Source of the DNA: Diphasiastrum complanatum
Lineage: Eukaryota; Streptophyta; Lycopodiopsida; Lycopodiales; Lycopodiaceae
Reading direction: 5' to 3'
Assembly (NCBI GenBank): GCA_029204225.1
Contig: MU832175.1
Span: 1 to 64,000 of the forward strand
DNA length: 64,000 nt
Of the stretch, positions 11,921-24,800 are shown piece after piece (the first letter of the stretch is position 1; the number at the start of each line of letters is the position of its first letter). A program made the translations under genes and the position numbers. The notes under the pieces were generated by a model. The model did no database searches and had not been told where the DNA came from. It worked only from the letters and a program-made list of their open reading frames with translations.

Positions 11921-13108
11921 ATGGAGAAACTACCACTAGCACGAACGTTCATGTTACAGACGATGCTGCTCGGTGCTTTAGTTAATGCCGAACTGCACCC
12001 TACAGACCTAGCAGTATTGAAGGATCTGCATAACAGTCTAAGGGACATGCCTGGATCATCCTTCTTCTCAACTTGGAAATTTCAGCTAGATCCGTGCCAT
12101 TTCTTCACGGGTGTTGTTTGCGACTCAATTCAAGGCTGGACACGCGTCACTGCGCTCAATCTCGGTACTGGCTACGCTGGAGCTCCTGGTTTGGCTGGTG
12201 AGCTGAGCCCATCCTTGGGAAGCCTCGAATTTCTGAAGCAACTCACGATTGCCCCGGGAACGGTCGCTGGTGGGATCCCCTCAAGCCTGGGGCAGCTGAG
12301 CCAGCTGCAGTTTCTGGGTATCAGCCAAAATCGCCTCTCAGGCCCCATTCCGGAAAGCTTTGGTAGTTTGATCAATCTCCAATTCTTAGATTTGAGCAAG
12401 AACATGCTGACAGGTTCCATTCCAAAAGTATTGGGTGCGCTTCCGAGTCTCATCGCAGTCACTATATCTGAGAACAGCTTGTCTGGTTCAATGCCAAGCT
12501 TCAGTGGTCGAATCGCGCACCTTGATCTTGGCCGAAATGGCCTCTCGGGAAGCCTCCCTCCTTTGTCTCTCTCTTTGCAGTACCTCTCGCTTCAAAGAAA
12601 CAACTTGGGCGGTGGACTGAGCAGTTTAGTTCTGTTGCAGAGCTTAACTTATGTTGATCTTAGCTTCAACCAGTTCACAGGAAGTGTTCCGAAGGAAGTC
12701 TTGCAGATTAAGTTGTCAGCTCTGCATCTCCAGCGCAACAGATTGTCAGGGACCATTTCTCCAAATGGGCCTGTACAAATCAAAACTATCGATTTGAGTT
12801 ACAATAGGTTCTCAGGAGGGCTCTCTCCTTTCCTTGCAACTGCTCAGATACTCTACCTCAACAACAACCATCTTTCAGGAACCGTTCCACTTCGATTTCT
12901 GGATTCTCTCTTGTCAGCCAATTTGCAAATCCTTTACCTCCAGCACAATTATCTCACTGGCTTCGAAGTTCACTCCGATGTGTCATTACCCACACCAAGC
13001 TCTCTTTGTATCCAGTACAACTGCATGGTACCTCCCACACAATCCGCATGCCCTTTGAAATCTGGGAGGCAAGTTTCAAGGCCCAGCTACCAGTGCATTC
13101 ACTCATAA
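11921..13108 (+). CDS. Secreted leucine-rich repeat protein (no kinase)
   Basis: 395 residues from the ATG at 11921. I chose this start because it gives a clean signal peptide (MEKLPLARTFMLQTMLLGAL, cleaved near VNA/E). The frame is open back to an ATG at 11804, but that start would bury the signal under 39 residues. An LRR N-cap with WKFQLDPCHFFTGVVCD follows, then about nine plant-type repeats (LQFLDLSKNMLTGSIPKVLG is typical). The end has paired Cys (NCMVPPTQSACPL, SYQC). No transmembrane segment or kinase is present, so it is probably an apoplastic LRR protein of the receptor-like/PGIP-like class. Intronless and undamaged; the ligand is unknown. Confidence 0.9.
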   Translation: MEKLPLARTFMLQTMLLGALVNAELHPTDLAVLKDLHNSLRDMPGSSFFSTWKFQLDPCHFFTGVVCDSIQGWTRVTALNLGTGYAGAPGLAGELSPSLGSLEFLKQLTIAPGTVAGGIPSSLGQLSQLQFLGISQNRLSGPIPESFGSLINLQFLDLSKNMLTGSIPKVLGALPSLIAVTISENSLSGSMPSFSGRIAHLDLGRNGLSGSLPPLSLSLQYLSLQRNNLGGGLSSLVLLQSLTYVDLSFNQFTGSVPKEVLQIKLSALHLQRNRLSGTISPNGPVQIKTIDLSYNRFSGGLSPFLATAQILYLNNNHLSGTVPLRFLDSLLSANLQILYLQHNYLTGFEVHSDVSLPTPSSLCIQYNCMVPPTQSACPLKSGRQVSRPSYQCIHS

Positions 13109-14229
13109 AAGCTGATTTCCTTTCTGTTAAGATGTTGGCAGGTGTTCATAATATGTTGAACTTTAAGCTACTACAAATAATTCCACGACGACCTTCAGAT
13201 CGTCATTTAAATGGAAATCTCAGTTCATAAACTCGTTGTTGCTCTTTCCATTATTTATGTTGTAAAGGCATAGCAAGCAAACCGCAAAATTAGACTTGGT
13301 GTTAAAAGTAGGATCATTTTCTTGAGGTACTTCTGTCTTCGCATGTAAGAACAGAGATTTAGAATGATCCTCTGTATGACCTGGAAGACAGGCAAAGCCA
13401 TCTATGTAAGCGTACTCTACTTGACCAATTTCAAGGCTTCACGCAGAAATTAGATTCGACAAGACAATCCATCTAGCAGCCTTTAATATGCTGTCACTCT
13501 GCAGCCGTGTCTGTTTAATTGAAATGCTTACATTGATTTCCAGAAAGGCAGTTGTTGTGGCACAAGGCTAAACCTTCCTCTGGGAGTTGAAGTTGCTTTG
13601 GGATTTATGTTTTGTTCCAAGGACACAAACACATGGAATTTGCATCATTTCAGCATATTATTGAGTTTTACTCACCACTGAAGTTTGCAAGCACTGAACA
13701 GTAAGTAGTATATCCAGCTTCAAATCAACACGAACACATGTTAAAGTCCATGTTGTAGAGACATTTGCAGTGAATTCTCTACTTACAAGATTTTTATGTG
13801 AATGGTCTTTCAAGGAATGCTGTACTAAAGCATGGTTATACAGATTATAAAGTTACAACCTGGTGGATGAGCTTAAGCCATAAGGTTGCTGGATCTTTAT
13901 TAATTTTTTAAGGTTACATACCAGGCATGCTGTGAGCCTAAAAAATGACTGAAAAGCCTCTAGCAGAACCTTGGATAGAATTTGAAGCCTGTAGGTCAAT
14001 TACAGGAATTAAAATTAAGGTGTTTAATTAAGAAAGACTCCTGTATTTGTCAAACTTCAGCTGATAAATAATTTTCCTGTTATTGTCATGGATAGTTGAA
14101 GCTTTCTGTTCCCATTTTTGAGATTGCTTAAAATTTAAGTAGAATGGGCAGCACTTAGCCATTTTCATTCTTGAGCTATGATTTTCTTAAAGGAACATTC
14201 TCTTGTGCATAGTCTAAAATGTTCATAAT
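13109..14229. other. LRR gene 3' UTR and intergenic DNA
   Basis: AT-rich sequence with no recognisable coding segment. Its right part may contain the remains of the 3' LTR of the minus-strand copia that follows, but no LTR pair could be found. Confidence 0.5.
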
Positions 14230-15123
14230 AAACTTAAAGTTGCACTCTTCTATGCCTAATTGAGTGCGAAACTTTTTAAATTTAATCCTACCTAATGGTT
14301 TTGTAAATATCTCTGCCACTTGATCTTCAGATTCACAAAGACAAGATCAATGGCACCATCACGTACTTTCTCTCCAACAAAGTGAGAATGTATCTCAATA
14401 TGTTTAGTTCAAGCATGTAAGACTGGATTTTTGGCAAGGTGAATGCAGCTTCGGTTATCATAAGATATAGTAGTCACATCTAGACCTAAATCCATAAGCA
14501 ATCTACGTAACCATACTACTTCCTGTGTGGCACTACTGAGAGCACGATACTCATCTTTTGTCGAAGATAAAACTATTGTAGGTTGCTTTTTGCTGCTCCA
14601 TGAAACTGCAGCTGTTACCAAAACTGAAAGTATGACCTGTGGTAGATCATTTGTCATCAACATTACTTGCCCAATCTACATCTGTACAACCTACCAATAC
14701 TAGCACTTCATCTACAAACATCAAACCAAAGTTCAATGTTCCACGGATGTACCTAAGAATGCGTTTGGCAGACTTCTAGTGTACTTATCTAGGGTCTTGT
14801 ATAAATTGACTTACAACACCAACAAAATAAGCAATATCAGGTCATGTGTATGTGTCAAGTAAATCAAAACTACCCACTAGCTCTATGTATAAATAAGTAT
14901 CCACTTTCTTAGATCTCATGCATGTTTGCTTTGTGTAAGAAAGACAACGCCTTCCTTTTGTCATACTTCAATGCCAAGACAATAGTGTATCAATCCTAGA
15001 TCGCTCATGTCAAAAGCATTGGAAAGATCTAATTTGATTTCATCTATTAAGCTCTCATTACTTCCTATAATAATCAAATCATCGACGTATAATACAATGA
15101 AAACTATATGTGAATCTTGCTGC

Positions 15124-15204
<81 letters not shown>

Positions 15205-16628
15205 AATAAATAAATAAATAAAATTCAGAAGACTTGTAAGCAGATACCATTTCTCTTCACTTGAAGTGTTCATCAATGCAAGAGTACCACGCCCGTGGCG
15301 CTTGCTTCAGTCCATAAATAGCTTTGTTGAGCTTGCAAACAAGACGTTCTCTCCCTGGCTCAACAAATCCTCAAGGTTGTACTAAATACACCTCTTCATC
15401 ATCAGTCCATTAAGAAAAGTAGGTCTAATGTCCATTTGCTGGATCTTCCAACCATAGAAAGCAAAAATAGCAACTATAGAACGTATAGTGACCATCTTAG
15501 CCATGGGTGCGAAGGTTTACTCAAAATCAGTACCTTCCTGCTGCTCAAATCCTCTCGCAACTAGTTGTGCTTTATAATTGTTGAGATGCCCTTACGCACC
15601 ATACTTGACCTTGTAAATCCTTTTACAAGAGATAGGTGTCTTACTGTTAGGTAGTCCAACCAAGTCCCACATCATGTTCTTTGTTATGGCTTCCATTTCT
15701 GTCTCCATAGTTGCCCGCCATTCCTTGTGCTCCTTTTCTTTGTCAAATGAATTAGGTTCTTGAGTCTTGAGCATTGCACCCATCAAAGGCAGGTTCATCT
15801 CTAGCCTTTGAGGGGGTTTTTGATCCCTTGTAGACCTCTTGAGCTCTCCGTGTTTGCTAGATTCTGGATTCTCTCCCTTCTTCCTGTCACACGTTACCTG
15901 CACATCCTATTTGGTTAACTGTCTTGGAGTCTCAGCTTCGGTCTTCTCTTTTTCTCCTAGATCTTTCGCATCCACGTCAGCTTATTGCTTTACTTTCACA
16001 TGCGCTCCATCATCCAAAGGCTCATAAATCATGCTCATGCTTTCCCATCTCATCCAAAATTGCATCTCTAGAAATAATGAGCTTCTGTGCATCCTTATCA
16101 TACATCTTTTGTGCCTTAGTCTTCTCATCATAGCCAAGAAAAATGCACTTAATTTAGCCTTTGCATCAAGTTTCCTCCTTGTTTCATCAAGAATTTGTGC
16201 ATAAGCATCACAACCAAATACTCTCAAGTGAGATATGAGTAGTTGTGCTGCAAGCTTCTGCCCACTTTGCTCTTAAGCATTTCCCTAGCCATTTCCATGA
16301 TTGACCTGTTCTTGCGTTCCACAACTCCATTTTGTTGTGGTGAATAAGGAGCTATAGTTTGCCTCTTGATTCCTTGCTCCCTACAAAACTCAATGAATTC
16401 TGATGAAAAAATTCACCACCTCCATCATACCTCAATGTCTTGATGTAGCATCATGTTTGCTTTTCAACCAAAGTATTAAATTTTTGAAACTTTGCAAATG
16501 CATCAAATTTCTTGCTTATGAAGTAAATCCACATACATCTAATTCATCAATAAATGTGATGAAACAGTAATAGCCATTGAGAGATTTCGTCTGCATAGGC
16601 CCAGATAGATCACTACGTCTTAGAAATC
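14230..16628 (-). pseudogene. Decayed copia pol (integrase, RT, RNase H), minus strand
   Basis: Reading leftwards from 16628: GPMQTKSLNGYYCFITF and QQNGVVERKNRSIMEM (integrase), RVFGCDAYAQI and IFLGYDEKTKAQKMYD, then the RT start (15592-15903: EWRATMETEMEAITKNMMWD, CKRIYKVKYGA) and ARGFEQQEGTDFE. After further RT remnants comes RNase H (14409-14663: SSTKDEYRALSSATQEVVWL, YDNRSCIHLAKNPVLHA) and EIFTKPLGRIKFKKF, split between frames near 14300. There are many stops and frame changes. A GA microsatellite sits in the RT just before the YVDD site. Gag and protease are absent. Confidence 0.8.
15127..15202. repeat. (GA)n microsatellite inside a copia RT
   Basis: About 76 bp of GA dinucleotide followed by (TAAA)n-like repeats. 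On the minus strand it separates the segment after VSAYK from the YVDD-containing segment of the RT. Confidence 0.95.
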
Positions 16629-16652
16629 AGTTTTGATCTGATCCATTTATGT

Positions 16653-17089
16653 AAGCTCTAAATGTGATACTATAATTAGTGTACAGTTAATTAGATTTAC
16701 TGTATTTGGTTGTTATCGGGACTTGACCAGCCACTGACATATCAGTCGGGCACTCATCCCATAGTCGACTAATTGGGTTAGCCAAGTAGCCACACGTAGG
16801 AAAAATTAGCCTGTACAGTGTTATTTATAGCACTTGTTATACTCGGGGGCATGTCTCGAGTTTGTCCATCGAATTTGGCCATATCAGGCCCGAACTTAGT
16901 TAGGCCAATTTTAAGACACCTGTCTTTTCATGCAGTTTGTGAATATAATATATGTATAGTTTTCTTTGTTATAAAATTAGCTTTTGTTGTGCCAACTTTG
17001 AGAGCTTGTGAGGAGTGGCTATGGTGATTGATTGATGTGACCTGCATACTGCACTAGATTCTAACAAGATTTTATCATGGTATCAGAGC
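16653..17089 (+). mobile_element. Copia-type LTR 3' part with primer-binding site
   Basis: TGGTATCAGAGC at 17078-17089 is a perfect tRNA-iMet primer-binding site directly after TTATCA, the probable LTR end. The LTR start is uncertain (a TGTAAG near 16655 is one choice). Downstream to about 17400 is leader-like sequence without recognisable gag. It sits between two minus-strand copia fragments and is probably a separate truncated insertion. No second LTR was found. Confidence 0.6.
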
Positions 17090-17740
17090 GTCAAGGTGAT
17101 GTAGGTATGCACGGTCCGGTGGAGCTATGGAATAGCATCTTTCACCAGGAAAAATGGCACTCAAAGCATCTCAGGAGAGAGGACTCCATATGGGATATCG
17201 GTAGTCCAGATGGCATGAGACAACAAAGTTCCTTCGATTGGAGCTTCAGGGAAGATCAGAATGATCGTCGTAGGTGAATTCTGGAGAGAATTCAAGGAGA
17301 AACTACTCAAAACGATGTATTGCTTTAGAAAGTGAAGAATAGTATGCTTGAAAAATTTAAGGCAAGAGCACAATGGCATACATCTGATGAAAAAATCTAA
17401 CTCTTCACTATGAGAAATAAATGTCATAAATAATTCTAAGTGTTTAGTATGGGAAAAAGAGGCTGCTCTCGAGTAGAGAGAGAAAATCATACATAGAAAA
17501 CTCGTATAGAGAGAGAATGAGTCCAAAACACCAAAAACTCAATATACACAATGTGGCAAAACATGTCCAGCTTTCCCTACATGAGAGAGACTCGAATTCC
17601 TACAGTGGAGTTGCATGGAAAGTCCACTTAACTGAACTAATTCACCTACCAGAGATCCACATGTGTAACTGTATGCATGTATGGTGCATGTACTGCATGT
17701 CAACTCATAAAATTGCCTAGACATGTGTAGATCACAGAAA
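17090..17740. other. Retroelement leader-like and unassigned DNA
   Basis: It follows a perfect primer-binding site but has no recognisable gag. A 66-codon frame (17077-17277) overlaps the site and is judged accidental. The stretch 17500-17740 resembles nothing else in the window. Confidence 0.4.
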
Positions 17741-19464
17741 CTACGTATATGAACAAGAGAACTCTCTTTGAATACCCTCTCTCTCACAAAAGTCTTTAAA
17801 CTTATTGGAAGTGTATTCCCCTCCACTATCACTTCTTAAAGCTTTTAACTTGAAAGGAAACTGCTTCTCTACATAAGCTTTAAAAGTAAGAAAAACATCA
17901 TAAACCATGGCTTTTGAAGACAACATATAGATCCAAGAATGTCTTGTATAATCATCTACAAAAGAGACAAAGTAGTTGGCTCCTCCTTTGCTCTTAGTTG
18001 ATGAGAAATGAACATCTGAGTGTACAAGTTCAAATAGTTGCTTTGTCTTGATACTTGATCTAGGAAGGTCTTCTGTGTGACTTTGCTAGCACACAAGCTT
18101 CACAGGGCAGAAGCTCCTTTGACAGTGTCTTTGGTAGACCAACAACTTTTCCTTCTTTGACCATAGATTGCATGGCTTTGAAATTGGGATGACCCAATCT
18201 CTTGTGCCACAGATCCTCCTGTAGAACCTTGGTCTCATAAGCAATATAAATGTTAGCACTCTCCCTAGAATCTAGTTTGTACAACTTACCAATTCTAGAT
18301 CCTCTAGCAATAACTTCATTTTCTCTTGAGATTATACACTTGTCAACTTGAAACTTGACATCCAATCCACTATCAAACAGCTGTCCTACACTAATGAGAT
18401 TCTTAGTCAATCTAGGTACTACAGTACATCATGTAAGGAAAAAGATTTTGATGATGATGCATGTAATGGAATGCTACCTATTCCTTCAATCCTACACTCT
18501 ACATCATTAGCAGTATAGATTGACCTTTTTGCACCTAGATATGGCATGAGATTAGTGAAAGAGTTCCTAGAACTAGACATCTGGGAACTAGCCCCACTAT
18601 CTATCCACTAGACTTCTTCATTCTTAAAAGAAAAAGATGAAAAAGTAGACATCATTAATGAATCCTCTCTTTCACTCTCTACACCCTCACACTCATCCTC
18701 ATTAGTAAGGTTAGCTTGCTTAGATTGGTTCTTCTTCTTGAAACAATTTGATGCATAATGCCCTTTCTATCCACAGAAAAAAAAACTTGATCTTTGATAG
18801 CTTCTTCTTGCCACTGGATGTTGCACCTTGTGAGGACTGATCCTCACCACCTTCTTTGGCTTTGTCCTTCTTGAAGTGTTGTTGTCCTTTGCCCTTGCCT
18901 CTTGACTTGTCTCTGATGAAGAGTGCTTTGTCATATCCACCATCTTTCAATGAAAGTCTGTTGATCCTCAACATCTTGTTCTCTTGCCTACTTTCTTCAG
19001 CAATGAGAACACCTTGCAGTGTCTCCAAGGATGGAAGATCCTCTCTGACAACATAAGTCTACACAATATTGTCATACTCATCTCTAAGTCCATTTAGGAC
19101 TACTTGAACAAGCTCAATGTTCTTAAGAGCATCACTAATACCAGCTAACTCTTGATGAAGATCCTTAAGTCTCATGACATATGCTGAAAAGATGAAAGCC
19201 ATCTTCGATCAATTGGCAGTTGTGGATCAGACTCATGTGATCCTGTCGGAGTAGCAGTTCTTACACTTTATAAGAACTCTACCATCTCCCTACTACAACC
19301 TGAGGTCAATACTCATTGGCAAGATTAGTGATATGTTGTCTTTTTAACCCAAGATCATTTTATGGAGTTAGATCTTTATTGATTTGAAATATTTTACAAT
19401 AGTTACTTGAGGTAAGCCTATCATTGGCTTCCAACATGACTCCGCTTGATGTAGCCATGTAGTA
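17741..19464 (-). pseudogene. Decayed copia gag-protease-integrase, outermost element of the nest
   Basis: On the minus strand gag starts at 19464 with MATSSGVMLEANDRLTSSNY, close to the intact elements here (MATNGGYMLESNDRLTSLNY). About 190 bases near 19205-19395 do not fit gag. Then follow FSAYVMRLKDLHQELAGISD, LETLQGVLIAEESRQ and a mutated zinc knuckle (18720-19028). The GAG-pre-integrase is at 18060-18410 (LWHKRLGHPNFKAM, CEACVLAKSHRRPS). Integrase is at 17741-17926 with LRSDSGGEYTSNKF, ending abruptly at FSCSYT. RT and RNase H are missing. Confidence 0.8.
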
Positions 19465-19871
19465 ATGACCTGGTCCTCTCTTTCCAACTGTTTCAATGCA
19501 CAAAGCACTCCTTTGAGCAACAACAAATGTTTTCAAAAGGAAATCACAAAGATGTGAAACTTCTCAATTCTCTTCTAGCACTTATACCAAGCAAATCAAC
19601 ACATAGAATAGTGAAATCTTGATCAACCTATGATCTATCCTCAATCTAATGACTCTTGCCACTTCCTAAGATTGAAACACACTCAAATGAAGTTAAGAAA
19701 CCTCACAATCTAGAGATCCAATCATAATTAGAGTTTGACAAAATCACAAAAAATTAAATATTTCAAAATCTACATTCATTTGTCTAAAAATTGATATGCA
19801 ATCTTGTAGCCACCGCTTGGGCTTTTCCAATGCTCTAAAAATCGGTCAAATCCAACAAGTAATGTGTGACA
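19465..19871 (-). mobile_element. Untranslated leader of the outermost copia (gag-proximal part)
   Basis: Aligns by eye with the leader of the intact element (25,860-26,100): CAATGCAC-AAGCACTC, CAACAAATG, GAAATCACAAAGAT and CCTAAGATTGAAA occur in the same order. It ends at TGACA (19867-19871), where the next element begins. The rest of the leader resumes at about 30275. Confidence 0.65.
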
Positions 19872-20003
19872 TGTTAAAATTGGAAAAACAAATCCATATT
19901 GATTTCTTGGCTTGCTAAAATGTTGTACCATGCAAGTATGTAGCTCATAAATGTAAAATGCCAAGTTTGGCCTACATAGAACTTGAGCTACATGGTTATG
20001 AAT

Positions 20004-21239
20004 GTCACTATAGCCAAAGAAGCTTGGGATGCACTAAAGACCATCTATGAAGCAAAGAATACGTCTAGAATACTCACTCTTAGGAATCGGATTTTCGAAA
20101 GTTTCCAAAGAAGTGAAGAGAGTGCATCTAACTATGTTCTGAGAGTTAAAGATTTTCATAGAGAGCTTTCCTGTGTTGGTGTTACCATTAACCAATATGA
20201 GCTAGTTCAAGTCATACTGAATGGCTTGAGATATGATTATGATAATCTTGTTCAGTCTTTTGCTATTAAAGAGGAGTTGCCTAATCTAGAAACTTTCCAA
20301 GGAATTCTTATTTTTGAAGAAGCTAGACAAAGCTATAAACTCTCCAGGATGAACAAACTCGAGCATGGTGGAAGTGACAAAGCCCTCTTTGTCAAAGGCA
20401 AGCAGAAAGGAAGGAGTAAGAATTAGTTCTCTCAAGCATCCAACAAAGACAAAGCCAAAGATCGAGACAAAGATGGTGAAGAGGATGATACATTTCATCC
20501 TTCTAACTCAAAGACCAAGAAGAAGAAAGTGAAGTGTTTCTTCTGTGGCAAGAAGGGGCACTATGCCTCTAATTGCTTCAAGAAGAAAAACCAACTTAAG
20601 CAAGCTAATCTCTCCAAAGAGATTGAAGAAGATTCTGTTGCAAGTGATGGAGAAGGATCACTTATGGTGTCTAGTTTTTCTTCATCACCTTTCAAGAAAG
20701 ATGGAGATTGGTACATAGACAGTGGAGCCTCTTCACATATGTGCTGTTCAAAGGAGTCATTTGACTCAATCTTACCTTTCAAAGGACTCAAGAGATCTAT
20801 TTACACAACTAATGATCATGAGTGCCCAATAGAAGGAATTGGCAACATTCCATTGAAACTTGTTTCTTCAAAAGTTGTTGCACTTTCTAATGTTCTTTCA
20901 TTCCAAAACTCACAAAGAACTTAATTAGTGTGGGAAAGTTGCTTGATAATGGTTGTGATGTAAAGTTCAACTCCAATACTTGTTTTATCAAGAGAAAAGA
21001 TGAGATCCTTGTTGATGGAACTAGATGTGGTGGAATTTTTAAGGTGAATTCTTATGAGAATGCAAACCTTTGTGAAGTTGCTTTGTTATCTAAGGAGGAG
21101 CTGTGGCATAGAAGGATGGGTCATCCTAACTTTAAATCAATACTCATCCTTTGGAGCTTATCCACTCAGATGTACATTTTTTCTCTTCTAAAAGTATTGG
21201 TGGTGCAACATGTTTTGTCACCTTTATTGATGACTTTAC
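20004..21239 (+). pseudogene. Copia gag, protease, GAG-pre-integrase (middle element, first half)
   Basis: Gag starts internally at IAKEAWDALKTIYEAKNTSR and is open to a single TAG at 20424. The same frame then continues to the zinc knuckle CFFCGKKGHYASNC and protease YIDSGASSHMCCS (catalytic DSGA kept). After a frame change near 20920 come NLISVGKLLDNGCDVKF and LWHRRMGHPNFKSI. A deletion leads to FVTFIDDFT, where the younger element sits. The host codons resume as RYTWMYLF at 27106. Confidence 0.85.
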
Positions 21240-21892
21240 TGTGAAAAACTCAGATCCAAAAGATGCTAAAGTTTCATAAAGATCTTGGCCATGGAAGTTA
21301 TGCACATCTAGATTGAAAAAATGATAGAAATTGTGATGTTAAGCATACTAAACATCAACTAAACATCAAGATCTGATCATAAGCTTCCACAAACAGAAAC
21401 TTGCTGTCCCTGTCCGTACTTCAGAGCCTACAACCTGCATTTCACACGTGTGAAGCCATAGCAACAAAGAAATCACAATTCTAGTGGCTAGAATGCAAGA
21501 TATGAACAAAAAAGTGAGAGAGAAGAAGATGGATCTTCAAAGAGCATAACATTCATTCAATAGAATGAAAATGAGATGTGTACATACTCGTGGAGATAGC
21601 TATTTATAGCAGCCATAGTGCCTCTTGGCCACTTGTCTTATGATAGGCTAAAATTGGGGTCCAATAGGATTCACCCATCTACCTAGAAATTTGGTCAAAT
21701 AGGAATGCACCAAATTATGAGCCAATAGAAGAGCTCCACACTCGACCTCCTCTAATTAATGTGACCTCAAAAGTAGTGTACACATACTTTGGGCCTCTAC
21801 ATACATGTATGAACCTATCTCTAACTTTTATTTGGCCATAGGCCTACAAAATCTCAAGTTAGGAAAATACTACTAGTTGACAATTTTTCACA
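21240..21892 (-). repeat. 3' LTR of copia copy A
   Basis: 653 bp. The last codon of gag-pol ends inside it (stop at 21888-21890). It contains the palindrome TTCACACGTGTGAA at 21441-21454 and, on the minus strand, a TATAAATAG promoter motif near 21605. Confidence 0.96.
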
Positions 21893-24800
21893 CTCCCTCT
21901 TCAACTAGTTTTAGCATAGATTTAGAAAGTACACCAAGACTTGTTCTATGCTTAAAAAATAAGTCCTTTCCCAATGCTTTGGTAAAGATATCAGCCACAC
22001 ATTCCTTTGATGGGACATGTTCAAGCTTGATCTCTTTTGCCAACACTTGTTCTCTCACAAAATGGTAAGCCACCTCGATATGTTTGCTCCTTGCATGGAA
22101 AACCGGATTGCTTGCTAGACTTTGGGCTGAAAGGTTGTCACAAAAGATGATTGGACTCTCTGAAAAATCCAGCAAGTGAAGCTCCATAATCATCCTCTTG
22201 ATCCACACCATCTCCTTTGTGCATGATGTCAAAGCTTTGTACTCGGCCTCACTAGAAGAAAGTGATATAGTTGCTTGTTTCTTCGACATCCATGAGATAG
22301 CTCCATCACCTATGAAAATAGCATGTGCATTTATGGATTTTCTATCCATAAGGTCTCCTGCAAAATCTGAATCTGAAAAACCAAATAAGTTAGGTGATGA
22401 GCCTCTATAAACAATGCCAAAATCTTTTGTTCCCGAGATGTATCTCAAGATCCTCTTTCCTAGTTTCCAATGTTCTATGCTAGGATCTTGCATGAATTGG
22501 CTTAATCTACCAACACAATAAGATAAATCAGGTCTTGTGATGGTTAGATATATAAGAGAACCTATTAGCTTCCTATAGAGAGTAATGTCCTCGAAGGATC
22601 TTTCATTACCTCTTATAGTTAGCTTTACATGTGATTCCATAGGTGTATCAATAGGATTTGCATCTACCATATGAAATCTATTGAGAATAGAAATAGCATA
22701 CTTCTCTTGTGAAATAAAAGTGATTTGAGAAGTTCTAATTACTTCTATTCCTAAGATATAGCTCAAAAGACCAAGATCATGCACTTCAAATTCCTTTTTT
22801 AGTGCTTTCTTGATATCTTCTATATCTTCCTTGTTCCCTCCACTTAAAATAATGTCATCCACATAAATTAGAAGGATTGTAACATCATTAGCACTAATTC
22901 TAAAGTAAAGTGAATGATCATACTCACTCATAGTGAAGTTTTGAGAAAGTAGAAAAGAGTTAAGCCTAGCATACCAACTCCTTGGTGCTTGCTTAAGACC
23001 ATACAAACTTTTTTGTAGAAAACACACATGATTAGGCTTGCTATGAGAAACATAGCTCTCGGGTTGCTCCATGTAGACTTCCTCTTCAAGATCACCATTC
23101 AAGAAAGCATTAGAAATGTCTAATTGCCAAAGATCCCATCCATAAAGAGTTGCAAGGGAAATGATTACTCTTATGCTCACCATCTTTGCCACGGGTGCAA
23201 AGGTTTCCTCATAGTCAATGCCATGCTCTTGAGCATAACCTTTAGCCACCAACCTTGCCTTCAACTTGTTGATAGATCCATCTTGATTTGTCTTTACCTT
23301 GAAGATCCATTTGCATCCAATTGCACTTTTGCCCTTTGGAAGCTCCACCAATCTCCATGTGTTGTTCTTCATAAGTGCTTCAAACTCAAGATCCATTGCT
23401 TGGATCCATTCCTCTTCTTGCCTTGCTTCATCTACACATGAAGGTACATCAAAAGAAGTTAGGAAAGCATAGTTGGATCCATCCACCACTTGCTTACCTT
23501 TGCCATCATAAGTGAGCCTTGAGGGTTTCACTTTATGCCTTGGAGTTCTCCTTGGAATTTGACTTGAAGAGGCTTCTTCAACATCCACATCCAATGTGTC
23601 ATCAACTCCATTGTCATCAAGCACATTAGTTGCAACAACACCATCATCACTTGAAACAACTTTTGGAATGTTACCTTCATCAAAAATGACATCCCTACTT
23701 GTGAACACTTTCTTGATTGAAGGAACATAAATCCTATATGCTTTGCTTACTTCACTATAACCAACAAAAATGCCCTTTCTTGAAGATGGATCCTCCTTAG
23801 TTCTATCATCAAGAGTAATGTTGAAGTAGCAAATGCATCCAAAAGTTCTTAGAAACTTGACATTAGGCTTCGTACCAAACAAAGCTTCAAAAGGGGTTTT
23901 TCCTTCCAATACAACACTTGGCCATCTATTGCATAGGAAATTTGCACACAACAAAGCATCACTCCAAAAAGGTTTAGGAAGATTAGCATTCAATCTCATT
24001 GCCTTTGCACTCTCACACAAGGTTCTATTCTTCCTCTCGGCCACTCCATTTTGTTGTGGTGTTCTTGGACATGTGTACTCCCTCTTGATCCCATGCTCAT
24101 CGCAAAAGGCTTTGAATTTGTTAGAAATGTATTCACCACCATTGTCGCTCCTCAAGCATTTGATTTTGGTTGTAAATTGAGTCTCAATAGCAACTTTGAA
24201 CTTGACAAACACATCAAACACCTCATCCTTGCTCTTTAGTAGATAAACCCAACAAAATCTACTAAAATCATCAATGAAAGTTACATACATCTTAGCACCT
24301 CCATTGCTAATTGTAGTAACACCATGAATATCCGAATGCAAGAGAGAAAAAGGCATCTTAGATCTAGATATAGATCTAGTATATGGCAATCTATGTGATT
24401 TAGACAAAGCACATTCTTCACAAACATGATTCAAGCAAGTAAGAGACTTGGGAAGTCCCCTTACTACCTCCTTTTTGGCTATTACCTCCAAGGCCTTGTA
24501 GTTGAGATGTCCCATCCTTTTATGCCATACCTCTTGAATTGACATTTGTTCATTTGCCATGCATCCAACTTGGTTAGCAACAACACATGCATCAAGCTTG
24601 AACAATTTCCCTTGCCTTTTCCCTTTTGCAATGATACTACACCCCTTTTTGATCAAGCAAGCATCACCATCAAACTCAACTTTGAATCCTTTGTCAAGCA
24701 TTTGGCTTACACTAAGTAAGTTCTTGGTAATGGATGGAATGAGCAAAACATCTTTCAATTCTATATTCCTATTTGTAGAAAGTGAAATAGGAATTGTGCC

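Noticed and set aside
14230-17926. One single minus-strand copia spanning both 14-16.6 kb and 17.7-19.5 kb
   Set aside because: Both parts contain their own integrase GGE region, so they are two different elements.
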